32,544 nt of DNA from Methanosarcina sp. UBA293 (GTDB lineage Archaea; Halobacteriota; Methanosarcinia; Methanosarcinales; Methanosarcinaceae): positions 1 to 32,544 of the forward strand of contig DALS01000022.1 in assembly GCA_002499445.1 (NCBI GenBank). The letters run 5' to 3'. Made by a program: the position numbers and the translations under genes. This document shows, one piece after another, positions 1 through 8,487 of the stretch. Below the pieces are notes generated by a model, which made no database searches, had not been told where the DNA came from, and saw nothing but the letters and a program-made list of their open reading frames with translations. The number at the start of each line of letters is the position of its first letter. Position 1 is the first letter of the stretch.

Positions 1-2
1 AA

Positions 3-312
3 TTGTTCACCGGCCTTGACAACGCAGAGTTGTTACCAATTTTTACTTTTCTTAAAGTGATGTCTTCAGAATACATAGGTTTTACCGTAAAATTTGTGCA
101 TCAGCAATCTAGAAGAAAAGAGGGTATTTTTAGAAGTTTGAAGAAGCGAGTTTCAGGTCTTTGGGCTTGATAACTTTGTTACTAAGGAAAACAGGTTCGA
201 GAAGTCGGGAAAGTATTTTCATCCTCTTCTGGCTGAAATGATTACTTCAGGAGCTAGGCTTTTTTCTCAGAAAATAATGAAGTTGATTCTTGGTGAAGCT
301 TCTTCCTTTTAA
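3..312 (+). pseudogene. Possible remnant of an unidentified gene, one frameshift
   Basis: From base 3 an open frame runs without a stop to a TGA at 168-170. An overlapping frame shifted by one base continues from about 169 (DNFVTKENRFEKSGKYFHPL...) to a TAA at 310-312. The two pieces read like one protein tail broken by a single-base shift. The 5' part lies outside the window and I recognise no family motif. It may be the decayed end of a gene or simply open non-coding sequence. The neighbouring methyltransferase is clearly broken, so decay here is plausible, but the coding claim is weak. Confidence 0.25.
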
Positions 313-376
313 TGTCGTAGATGTTATTGAAAATCATGTTGTATTCGATATGAAATAAATTTTTTATCTACCATAA

Positions 377-1064
377 TTATGGAATTAATCTATAACGAAC
401 TTTTTTACAGTATTCATTGTACCCAGGCAAGTTTTTGGATAGGAACTTTTCTTCATCAAGAAGTCTCAATACAATAACAAGCACGTATGGAATCAGTATG
501 AGCAATCCCAACCATGAGCCAACTGCAAGAGAGATGCCAAATAGCATAATGAGAGCACCTAAATACATAGGATGTCTCACCATACTATATGGTCCTGTTT
601 TTATTACTTTCTGGCTGGTGGTTATTTCAATAGTAGCGGAAGCGAAGGTATTTTCCTTGTACACAAGAAAGACTAAATAAAAGCCAACAGCTACAAGAAT
701 GTTATCTAAGATGACAATAGACAATGGGACATTTGACCATCCGAAGCGATGATCTAATGCTGGAATCAAAAGAATTAAAGTAAATCCTATAAAAACAAAT
801 CCTTGTATAATCTTTTGAGTCTTTTCTTTCTTTTCGACCATTCCGATTTCAAGCCTACGTTTCAGAAGAGCAGGGTCTTTTTCCACAGATAAAAAGTAGA
901 TGCAGCTGATGATATAAAATCAATGATCAAATAAACACGCCCTACCAGAAATTAAGTAAACCAGCAGGAACAAATAGGAATAAGCTTAGCATGATAATAA
1001 GTTCTAAAAATCCAAGCATTATTCTTTGCTTCAATTTAGAAGTGCTTATATTGGCGACGCTCAT
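377..1064 (-). pseudogene. Isoprenylcysteine carboxyl methyltransferase-like membrane methyltransferase, frameshifted
   Basis: The longest intact piece (886 to 377, 169 aa) has several hydrophobic helices and the motif GPYSMVRHPMYLG. That motif is typical of the ICMT/PEMT-like family of integral membrane methyltransferases, which use S-adenosylmethionine on lipid or prenyl-cysteine type substrates. The family normally has an extra N-terminal membrane region. It is present upstream but out of frame: from an ATG at 1064 one reads MSVANISTSKLKQRIMLGFL and on through VPAGLLNFW to a stop. The next piece, GRVYLIIDFISSAASTFYLW, is in a second frame, and KKDPALLKRR joins the third at an A-run. Two indels therefore split a gene of about 225 codons. 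A shortened protein starting near 886 is possible but would lack the first helices. The substrate cannot be inferred. Confidence 0.72.
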
Positions 1065-1076
1065 TTAATTAATTCC

Positions 1077-1195
1077 TAGGACTTACGCAGTTGAGTTGAG
1101 TGATCAATATGTTTTAAACATTCAACTCTTTAAAACCTACATATCATCTCAATGTCTATTGTGCTTGATTATTCACTTCAAGTTCGTAAGTCCTA
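1077..1195. mobile_element. 119-bp MITE-like element with 11-bp terminal inverted repeats
   Basis: TAGGACTTACG at 1077-1087 is matched perfectly in inverted orientation by CGTAAGTCCTA at 1185-1195. The interior is AT-rich, has no coding potential and contains a smaller GAGTTGA/TCAACTC inverted pair. AATT-type sequence flanks both ends and could be a short target duplication, but the region is too AT-rich to be sure. The size, the inverted ends and the lack of a transposase fit a miniature inverted-repeat element mobilised in trans. It sits between the broken methyltransferase and the sensor kinase and ends 23 bases before the kinase ATG, so it now forms most of that gene's upstream region. 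It could alternatively be a long hairpin regulatory element. Confidence 0.55.
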
Positions 1196-1218
1196 ATTCT
1201 CTGTAGGAGATAATAATC

Positions 1219-2684
1219 ATGGAGGAAGATTTTTACAAAGAGAACTTAGAAAAAATTGAAAAAAGATTCTTCTCCATAGCTGAGATGACGGGGCAATTAA
1301 TATTTGACGGTGATGCAAAAACAGGAAAGATTGAATGGTCTGGATCCATTGAAGAGTTTACCGGTTACACTCCGGAAGAATTCAGCAAATTTGATCTCGC
1401 TGCCTGTAAAACAATGATACATCCAGAAGACAGAGAAAAAGTATGGAGTGCTTTGGAGAGCTCTCTAAAGACCGGAGAGAGATTTGGGCAAAAGTTCAGG
1501 TTCAGAAAAAAAATGGGAGTTATATTTATGTGGAAGACATGTCGGTTTTTCTTAAAGACGAAAATAATTATGTATATAGAGGAATCGGCTTGTTTAAAAA
1601 CATCACAGAAAATAAACATGCTCAGGAAAAACTCAAGGTAAGCGAAGAACATATCGTAAAATATCTGCAAAACTTCAGAGGTATTGGATTTGAGTTAGAC
1701 AATAATTTCAATCTCGTGCTGTTGCACGGAGCCGTAGAGGAAATTACAGGCTATAAAAGTGAAGAGTTTCTATCAGGAAAAACAAGTTTTGCTCAGCTAG
1801 TGAACCCTGAGGATAAAAGCAACTTTCTTCAAAATCGGAAAAAACTAAGCACTGGATCTAACTCCCTAGTTGAACAAGAATATAGAATTTTGAATAAGAA
1901 TGGGAATATAGTTTGGGTCTTTGAGTCTATTCAGTTTGTACACGATATAGATAAGACAAACCGATTTTACCAGGGTTTCATTCAAGATGTGACTGAGAAA
2001 AAAATTGCTAAGGAAATTATTGACAAAACTGAAAAACTTCGCAAAAAAGAAATCCACCACCGGATTAAAAATAATTTGCAGGTGATCTCCAGCCTTCTAG
2101 AATTAGAGTGTGAAAACTTAATGTCCGGTAATCTTAAACGTGAAAAAGTTATTGAAGCATTTCGAGAAAGCAATAATCGAATCATATCCATGTCTATAAT
2201 CCATGAAGAGTTGTATAACTCCAAAAATATGGAGACAATCAACTTTGCTCCATACCTAAAAAAATTAACAGACGATCTTTTCAAATCATATAAAGTAGGA
2301 AGTTCTGATATACAATTGATCTTAGACGTGGAAGATATTTTTTTTGAAATGGACAATGCAATCCCTTTGGGTATCATTGTCAATGAACTCATCTCTAATT
2401 CCTTGAAATATGCTTTTCCAGGAGATAGAAACGGGAAAATTCACATCAAACTCTGCAGGGACGTTAATAATAAAAAGGAAGTATTGACATCTCCGTGTAA
2501 ACATTACACATTAATTGTTGAAGATGATGGTATTGGTTTACCCGATTCGATTGACTTTAAAAACCTTAATTCTCTGGGCTTACAGTTAGTAAATATTCTT
2601 GTAGATCAAATCAATGGCAATATCGAACTTAAAAATGAGTCCGGAACAAAATATACAATAAAGTTTATGGATTCTCCAATCTAA
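1219..2684 (+). pseudogene. PAS-PAS-HisKA_2 sensor histidine kinase, frame slips at an A8 run
   Basis: Two overlapping frames make one sensor kinase of about 488 aa. The first (ATG 1219, preceded by GGAGA at 1206-1210) encodes a PAS domain (IEEFTGYTPEEF...MIHPEDREKV). At eight A's (1506-1513) the PAS sequence jumps to the -1 frame and continues NGSYIYVEDMSVFLKDEN. A second PAS (VEEITGYKSEEF...NPEDKSNF) follows. The HisKA_2 dimerisation box is EIHHRIKNNLQVISSLLELE. The HATPase domain shows an N box (NELISNSLKYAF), a G1 box (EDDGIGLP) and a G2 region (NSLGLQLVNIL). No transmembrane segment is visible, so it is probably cytoplasmic. No response regulator is adjacent. One missing A (mutation or sequencing error) or a -1 slip on A_AAA_AAA would explain the break, so the gene may be functional. 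Confidence 0.8.
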
Positions 2685-2757
2685 ATGCTTTCAATGAAAT
2701 AACCCATGAAACTTATTAATTTCAGTTAAATCAGCTTACTAAGGATGGGTAGTAATT

Positions 2758-3738
2758 GTGATAACATCTATATATGATACGTTATGGGAAGGTTATTATT
2801 CGAGCTACAAGGAAGTTGCAAGCCCTCATAGAAAGCCAGGTCTATTTAAATGGCTATATGACAGCTACATATTTTTACATCTTTCTTGCGTTGACTCCTC
2901 TAGTATCTACAAGCTTGCCGACTTCAAAGCGTGTTTAGCTCTAGTAGATACAGCCATTGATGACTGTTGTGATAATGCCTCTTTTATATAGGAGAATGGT
3001 GGAGAAAAATTCAGTTATGAAATGTTAAGTATTCTTTATGACGCGGATAAAATTACATATGGAACTTACAATCCATCACAACTTAACTTAGATAATCTTT
3101 ATACAAAAATTACATTTGATATTTTTTCTGATTTCCTTATGAATCATCTAATATCCCTTCCAAGATACCATGATTTCAAAGGTGAATTTTTCCTATCAAT
3201 AAGAAATGTAGCCGGGTCAATGGAATTCTCTTATCTTTTGAACAAAAATAAGATTGCATACCCTTATTCTCTTGTTGTCCAGAATAAGGGTCCTTCCACA
3301 ATGGTTGCAGTTCTCTCAATACTTGATTTGATGTCCTCCGAAAGTTTTGATGCTTCGGAACTTGGAAAAGCAATAGCTCTTTTTAATATGGCAGATGTTG
3401 TAGCAATGCTAAATAACGCGGTCAATACATGGAAGAAAGAAATAGTTGAAAGAGACTACAGTAGTCCGGTAATTTCATTAGCTCTTGAGAAAAAACTTAT
3501 TAAATTCAGTGATTTCGAGAATCTCAGCACAGAAAAAATAGAAGAAAAACTGTTACCATTATCTCTAATGATAAATGAAGATCTTAACAGAAAGTTATTG
3601 TTTATGGAAGAGTTTGCTGAGATTCATGAAATAAAAAGCTTTGATGCATTGAGATATATTAACAATTATAGAACTTATGCATTTGAAAGCCAAAAAAAGA
3701 ATAAAGAAATTTCTCAAAGACAAACAGGTTCGATTTAA
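2758..3738 (+). CDS. Class I terpene synthase-like protein with an in-frame TAG codon
   Basis: A GTG start at 2758 opens a frame that meets TAG at 2989-2991 (codon 78) and then continues in the same frame to TAA at 3738, giving 326 residues in all. Before the TAG is an Asp-rich segment, LVDTAIDDCCDN (D64, D68, D69, D72). Far downstream is NAVNTWKKE (N220, T224, E228), which has the Nxxx(S/T)xxxE spacing of the NSE/DTE metal-binding triad. Together they suggest an all-helical class I isoprenoid/terpene synthase acting on a prenyl diphosphate. An Arg in FFLSIRNVAGSM resembles the pyrophosphate sensor, but it lies about 71 residues before N220, further than usual, so the subfamily is uncertain. 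The two key motifs lie on opposite sides of the TAG, so only read-through yields a complete active site. In Methanosarcina UAG can be read as pyrrolysine; a nonsense mutation is the simpler alternative. The Shine-Dalgarno is weak. Confidence 0.6.
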
Positions 3739-3740
3739 AG

Positions 3741-3908
3741 AGTGTAAACAGGTTAAAGTACAGACTATATATTCTCTTAAATGGCGACGATCTGAAAAAA
3801 CACCCTAAGTCAGCTCACACAAAAGACAATGAAGCCTTGCACTTTTATGTCAAGGATGTAAGGATTCTCACCCCTAAGAATAATGAGACCCTAAGGCTAC
3901 ATTCCTAA
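3741..3908 (+). other. Unidentified short open fragment without a start
   Basis: Directly after the terpene-synthase-like gene a frame reads YRLYILLNGDDLKKHPKSAH and then HFYVKDVRILTP before a TAA at 3906-3908. The composition looks protein-like (charged, no low complexity), but there is no in-frame start codon and no family is recognised. It is probably a piece of a decayed gene. The whole stretch from 3739 to about 4480 holds no convincing intact gene. Confidence 0.2.
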
Positions 3909-3962
3909 AGATCAGCATAAAATCCTGTACTGGACTTAATAATTGATATATGCTATGCTGAA

Positions 3963-4103
3963 ATGCCCAGGCTCTACGACCATAAAGAATGGTACAACGA
4001 AAAAAACATAATTCACCTTTCAGATGAAGCACAAAGAAAACAAAAGAAGACAGTTAGAACGAACTATTTACCCTCTACCTTCAATGTTCAACTACATGCT
4101 TAA
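3963..4103 (+). other. Possible 46-aa small ORF or gene fragment
   Basis: An ATG at 3963 opens a highly charged 46-residue frame beginning MPRLYDHKEWYNEKNIIHLS and ending in TAA at 4101-4103. There is no clear Shine-Dalgarno sequence. The amino-acid composition is plausible for a real protein end or start, but I recognise no family. It lies between other fragments in the decay zone and may be a remnant. Confidence 0.2.
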
Positions 4104-4488
4104 GACACCTGGGAAGCTCGCAGGTTTGAAGGAGAGAGCCGGATTTTCAGGTTTTGCAGCTTTTTCTTTTTTAGACTTTTGGGGTTTTTCCAGGTCTACT
4201 TTGGCTGAAAATAGGCTTATGCTGTCCTTCCTGTGTTTTCCTGTGAGACAATCTGAAGCCGGTTAACTAAGTATGTTCTTCAAAAAATAACGACTTTTAG
4301 GGCTTCTAATTGGCTTGGCTTTTTTGTCTTTTCTGATAGCGGGCTGGAACAAATCCAGTTTTTTATTCCCATTACCCAGTATAAGGCCTCGTGTTGAGAA
4401 CTCGTTGATTATTCGAGATAGCCCTGAAGATAGCCGCCTACGGTCTTGCCTGCGCTGTCGAGAAAGGAGTCTCCTGCCTTATTGGTAT

Positions 4489-4692
4489 GAAATCGAGGAA
4501 TTTCGGTATCGTTTTCTTGATGATGAAGTTGTGTTATATGAGTCCATTGATATCTCATTTACATCTGGATAAAGAAAAGAGAAGGCAAATTTATGATGCC
4601 GTTTGCAGTCCAGGTTCATCATGTATTTGCTGATGGTATTCATATTGGCAAACTTGTGGATAAGCTGCAGAGATATCTGGATGAAGTGTAGG
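4489..4692 (+). pseudogene. cat: Chloramphenicol O-acetyltransferase (CAT) remnant with an internal deletion
   Basis: Two recognisable pieces of a type A CAT remain. EIEEFRYRFLDDEVVLYESI (4489 on) matches the mid-N-terminal segment of the family. It is followed by a TAA at 4570-4572. The next frame, from about 4583, reads GKFMMPFAVQVHHVFADGIH and on to a TAG at 4690-4692. This second piece carries the catalytic HHxxxDG motif and the C-terminal helix (KLVDKLQRYLDEV). In intact CATs of about 215 aa these segments are separated by roughly 100 residues, so an internal deletion plus a frameshift removed most of the trimeric acetyl-CoA-dependent enzyme. The upstream sequence back to 4315 is open in the first frame but does not resemble CAT. 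The copy cannot confer resistance. Confidence 0.62.
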
Positions 4693-4896
4693 TGCTCATC
4701 ATTGAGACACTACCCGCCAATCCAAGCTATACGTTCTCAAACTCTAGAACCCCGATTTTATACCTTAGATCATATATAACAGTCCTATCGTTACCCGTTA
4801 TTAAAAACAAGTACATGCCTAAGGCGACAGGGCATAGTATTTATCAAGAAACGTACTCAAAGAAAGTGACATTGAGTTCAGAAATAAAGGGGTTAC

Positions 4897-7482
4897 TTAC
4901 GCCCAAAGTTCATTCAATGATTCAAGTAAATCCAAAAACTCATTTACACATCTCTTCTGAGTGCTTGGTTTAAGAGTCTTTTTTGGGTATTTATTAGAAT
5001 ATGCGTTTGCAAACACAGCGTATAAAGATGTTCTAAGATTTTCCTTTTCATTATCTGAACTATAATTGAGTATATGACTCAATTCCTTGAAAGAATATAC
5101 TTCTTTTGACTCCAAATATTTTTTAATCTCTTCTTTCAAGTCTTTACTCTGCAAAAATACACTTTCCTGCCGAGTAAGACTTTTTTGTATATCTGTTGAC
5201 AAGTACTCATATATTTTTAGTTGGTCAATAACGTCTAAAATATTTATTGTGCTATCAAGAGTGGAAACGGCTAGTTTTTGTTCGTCTTCAAGATAGCCAG
5301 AACCAGAAGCCAAAGACGTAATACAAGATGCAATATCTAGATTTATTAACTGAAGCTTACCCTTTTTTTCAATTTCCTTATCTAAAATTCCAAAACTGTA
5401 TTCTGAGGGACTAATTCTCAGCACTATAAGACCTATATCTTTCCACTTAGTTTCATCACTTAGATATTTAGTTTCTTTCTCTAATAACTTTTCAACATCA
5501 GTAGTAATATCGTTAGCGAAAGTTGAAAACTCAATATCCTTATGCAGAATACCAATTCTTGTAGAATTAGAATATTTAGTAAAATCATATTTTGGAATAC
5601 GTGAACCGTCTTTTAAATCATAATATAGTGAAATGTGGTTTTCTTTTTCAAAATTTTTAATATCCTCATCGTTTTTGAAATTGCTAATTAACAGGCGTTC
5701 CACTACTTTATCTATGAATTCTCCTTTAGAAGAATTTGTAAGAATGAAATATACCGAAAAAAGACCAGCATCTACAGCTCTATCTAAGGTGTTTATGTTG
5801 ACTTTCTCAAAAATATTAATGAACGCTTTTTTAAACGCTTCAAATTTTTCTTTATTTCTTATTCTCTTAGACAAATCTTCGAGCATTTTTTGCATTATTA
5901 TTTGACTTGATTCATACCATTCACCTCGAGACAATGATAGTGCCATATATCTAAAAATCTCTTTTTCTGCGTTATCATTTTCAATTTTCTCTTTAATTTC
6001 AGATGGTTTCTCTGCTTTAAATATATCTGATAGAGTGAAAGATTCATTTGCAACTGCTTCCTGTTCACGTAGCTTATGATAAGCCATCAAAATGTATATG
6101 GAATTATTGTTTTCAGCTGCTTTCTTGCATACTGTGTCCCTAAATTTAATATCCGGATTTAGAATAATTGCCATTAGTGCGACTACATAAGCCTCTTTGA
6201 TATTTTCATCTGCATCTATATTTAACGATTTATGGAGTTCTTTTGAAAAAATATCAACAAAAATAGATTCAAAATCTTTTTCGAAATCTATATTTTTTAC
6301 AGTATTCTCACAATGTAGTTGACTTCTCAAAGGAATCTTTTCGTCAATTAGTTTTTTGAAGTAACTCTGGAGAAAACTGCATAGACGCAGATATAAAGAC
6401 ACATTGTTTGTTATCAAAAGCAGGTCAAAATTTTGAGTTTTTAAAAGAATATTTTCCAAGATTTCTTCACTAAATTTGGATTCATTTGAATCTTCGGATT
6501 TATTTGAATTGGATTTTTTGGCAAAATCTAGTTTGTCTAAGTCAAATAATTTTTTTGTTAGATAATGTACTTTATTGGGGTCTTGCCTGATAGATTTCCA
6601 TAATCGTTCAGCTTTCTTATCTTCATTATAACAATATACGAATAGATTCATTAATTGGATATCTAAGCAAGTTTTTTCACATATATACTCGATAATTGAG
6701 TCGCTCAATTTTTCATCATTTGAACGCTTCTTTTCAATAATTGGTTTTTTTGCTAATAGGGTTAGTTCGTTGCTTTGTGCTTTCAGCCCAAAATAAGTAG
6801 TTACTATTTTTAATTTGTGGCATTCCAAGTACCACTTTTCCTGGAATTTGTGTAGATCATCAATTTCTTTACAAGTTGGAATAAGATTGCGAACCACTTC
6901 ACATGTGTCTGTAAGTGAACTTTTGAACCCAGTATAAATTTTGTTTATTTCCTCAATATCAGAGTCGATGGAACATTTCGTGTCATCCAGTTCTTTCATA
7001 CTATTATCAGTTTTTTCGTGATCATCTTCATGGAATTTTTCAAGGCCTTTACTAAAATTATCTTTGGAATTCTGTACTGCAAAATGGATTAAAACAACTT
7101 GAAGAATAAAGATGAAGAACATGGTGCCGATTTTGTAATATAAGGGAGATTGTTGGTCCACAAGTCCCCAGTCGTATCCTAAAATGGCTACAGCCGCGAA
7201 GAAGCAAAAAGTTGTTATCCCAATAATTGAGGTAAATAATGTTAGACTAAAAGAGTTTGTACGGTTGCCAACCCAGTTTGTATATCCATCGATCTTTTCT
7301 TTACTTAAATTCAGATACCTATTTAGATATCCATTTATTTTTGATGGAGTGGATTTGTTTAGTTCAACAAGTTTATTCTGGTTTTCATTCCAGTTAGTTT
7401 CAAATATTTTATCGTTCTCTTCGAGTATGAGAATAACTTTTTGTTTGAATTCTTCACTTAAATTATTTGTATCATTTTCCAT
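4897..7482 (-). CDS. Unrecognised 861-aa protein with two N-terminal membrane helices
   Basis: This is an intact AT-rich gene of 861 codons (ATG at 7482, TAA at 4897-4899) that I do not recognise. The N-terminal 75 residues are charged and helical. Two hydrophobic segments follow at about residues 79-102 and 117-137, separated by a short loop. The remaining 720 residues are Lys/Glu/Asn-rich, probably mostly helical, with a coiled-coil-like stretch at about 140-185. No nuclease, NTPase or protease signature is visible. A membrane anchor with a large cytoplasmic domain is the simplest topology. It faces away from the rsgA remnant and the 1272-aa gene. Its size, composition and position among pseudogenes suggest an accessory, horizontally acquired gene. 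A role in phage defence is possible but unproven. A TATA-like sequence lies at about 7536-7545. Confidence 0.8.
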   Translation of the reverse strand: MENDTNNLSEEFKQKVILILEENDKIFETNWNENQNKLVELNKSTPSKINGYLNRYLNLSKEKIDGYTNWVGNRTNSFSLTLFTSIIGITTFCFFAAVAILGYDWGLVDQQSPLYYKIGTMFFIFILQVVLIHFAVQNSKDNFSKGLEKFHEDDHEKTDNSMKELDDTKCSIDSDIEEINKIYTGFKSSLTDTCEVVRNLIPTCKEIDDLHKFQEKWYLECHKLKIVTTYFGLKAQSNELTLLAKKPIIEKKRSNDEKLSDSIIEYICEKTCLDIQLMNLFVYCYNEDKKAERLWKSIRQDPNKVHYLTKKLFDLDKLDFAKKSNSNKSEDSNESKFSEEILENILLKTQNFDLLLITNNVSLYLRLCSFLQSYFKKLIDEKIPLRSQLHCENTVKNIDFEKDFESIFVDIFSKELHKSLNIDADENIKEAYVVALMAIILNPDIKFRDTVCKKAAENNNSIYILMAYHKLREQEAVANESFTLSDIFKAEKPSEIKEKIENDNAEKEIFRYMALSLSRGEWYESSQIIMQKMLEDLSKRIRNKEKFEAFKKAFINIFEKVNINTLDRAVDAGLFSVYFILTNSSKGEFIDKVVERLLISNFKNDEDIKNFEKENHISLYYDLKDGSRIPKYDFTKYSNSTRIGILHKDIEFSTFANDITTDVEKLLEKETKYLSDETKWKDIGLIVLRISPSEYSFGILDKEIEKKGKLQLINLDIASCITSLASGSGYLEDEQKLAVSTLDSTINILDVIDQLKIYEYLSTDIQKSLTRQESVFLQSKDLKEEIKKYLESKEVYSFKELSHILNYSSDNEKENLRTSLYAVFANAYSNKYPKKTLKPSTQKRCVNEFLDLLESLNELWA

Positions 7483-7758
7483 CGGACATCATACTGCAAT
7501 TTTGATAAAGAAATCCTTAAGTTAATTAACATTTTGATTTATATGAGTACCAAAAGCATTAAATAATACTGAACTTTTTTATCCACTAAAGCATTCTTAA
7601 AGCTTCTCTTTCTTTGATTCTTATCGTTTTCTATAAGGTTAGTGCGAAGAATGGTCAGGGAATTTTTCAGCCGGAATAGGGGAATTTTCAGGTTCAATTG
7701 AACTTTTACAGGACAAAATATCAAAATATTTATCCATTTAATCGGATACTTCCATTTA

Positions 7759-8349
7759 ATGAACAATCATAGTGAAACGGAAAGTTCAGGTCATAATTCA
7801 GTTCACTGTGATGCCGATAAAATTCCAAGATGGAAAGACGATTTTGAGCTGGCATTTTCTGCCTACAAAGGCTCCTACACTCCCGGAAGAATCGCATCAA
7901 GACATAAAACGCAACATTTTTCTTGGAGAAGACGTCCAGAAAACCGCAGATATCCGGAAAGGCGATGAAAAAGGAAGACATACAACTACAGTTCGCCAGC
8001 TCTTCCTGCTTCCAAACAGAACGGTTCTTATAGACAATCCTGGGATCAGGGAAATCCAGCCCGGAGACTCATCAGATGGCCTTGAGAAAACTTTTTCCGA
8101 GATTGTTAATGCAGCCCGAGATTGCAGGTTTAAAGACTGCACCCACCGGGACGAGCCGGGCTGTGCTGAAGGCGGTTGAAAATGGGCTTCATTCCTGAGG
8201 AACGGCTTGCCAGTTATCACAGGTTAACTGAAGAACTCGTGTTCCAGACAAAAAAGGCTGAAATCGGGCTTAAACGACTTGAAAAGGAAAAATTCAAACA
8301 AATAGCAGTGGACATAAAAAAGTATAAGAAATTTACTGGGAAGCTGTAA
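7759..8349 (+). pseudogene. rsgA: RsgA/YjeQ ribosome-assembly GTPase, degraded and lacking the G1/P-loop region
   Basis: Pieces of RsgA, a circularly permuted GTPase acting on the small ribosomal subunit, lie in several frames. The first frame (ATG 7759) contains FELAFSAYKGSYTPGRIASR, an RsgA-like N-terminus. At about 7915 the sequence jumps to a second frame reading FLGEDVQKTADIRKGDEKGR, then TTTVRQLFLLP and VLIDNPGIREIQ. After it comes the Cys/His zinc segment CRFKDCTHRDEPGC. Two further shifts at about 8165 and 8190 are needed to read VLKAVENGL and then PEERLASYHRLTEELVFQTK, ending at KKYKKFTGKL with TAA at 8347-8349. The OB-fold and the GxxGxGKS P-loop that should lie between the first two pieces are deleted. 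The gene is clearly dead; a functional copy is presumably elsewhere. Confidence 0.8.
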
Positions 8350-8487
8350 GATGAAGTGTGTTGTATATACTTCTTAATTTTATTGAAAGATAATTATTAC
8401 TTCTCCTTCTTGTGTGCAACTCAATACACTCAGAGTTGTTTTGAAATATATATTGAGGTCAAAATATTATGAGAATGAAGGGTTATT

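Noticed and set aside
4024..4266. 80-aa plus-strand open frame
   Set aside because: It has low-complexity Phe/Leu/Ser-rich content, no ribosome-binding site and no family motif, and it overlaps another fragment in a decayed region.
4692..4973. 93-aa plus-strand open frame next to the CAT relic
   Set aside because: It has no recognisable motif, its composition looks random, and it runs into the 3' end of the 861-aa minus-strand gene.
7772..8179. An intact 135-aa GTPase gene
   Set aside because: It is only one frame of the broken rsgA; it lacks the P-loop and ends prematurely, and the rest of the protein continues in other frames.
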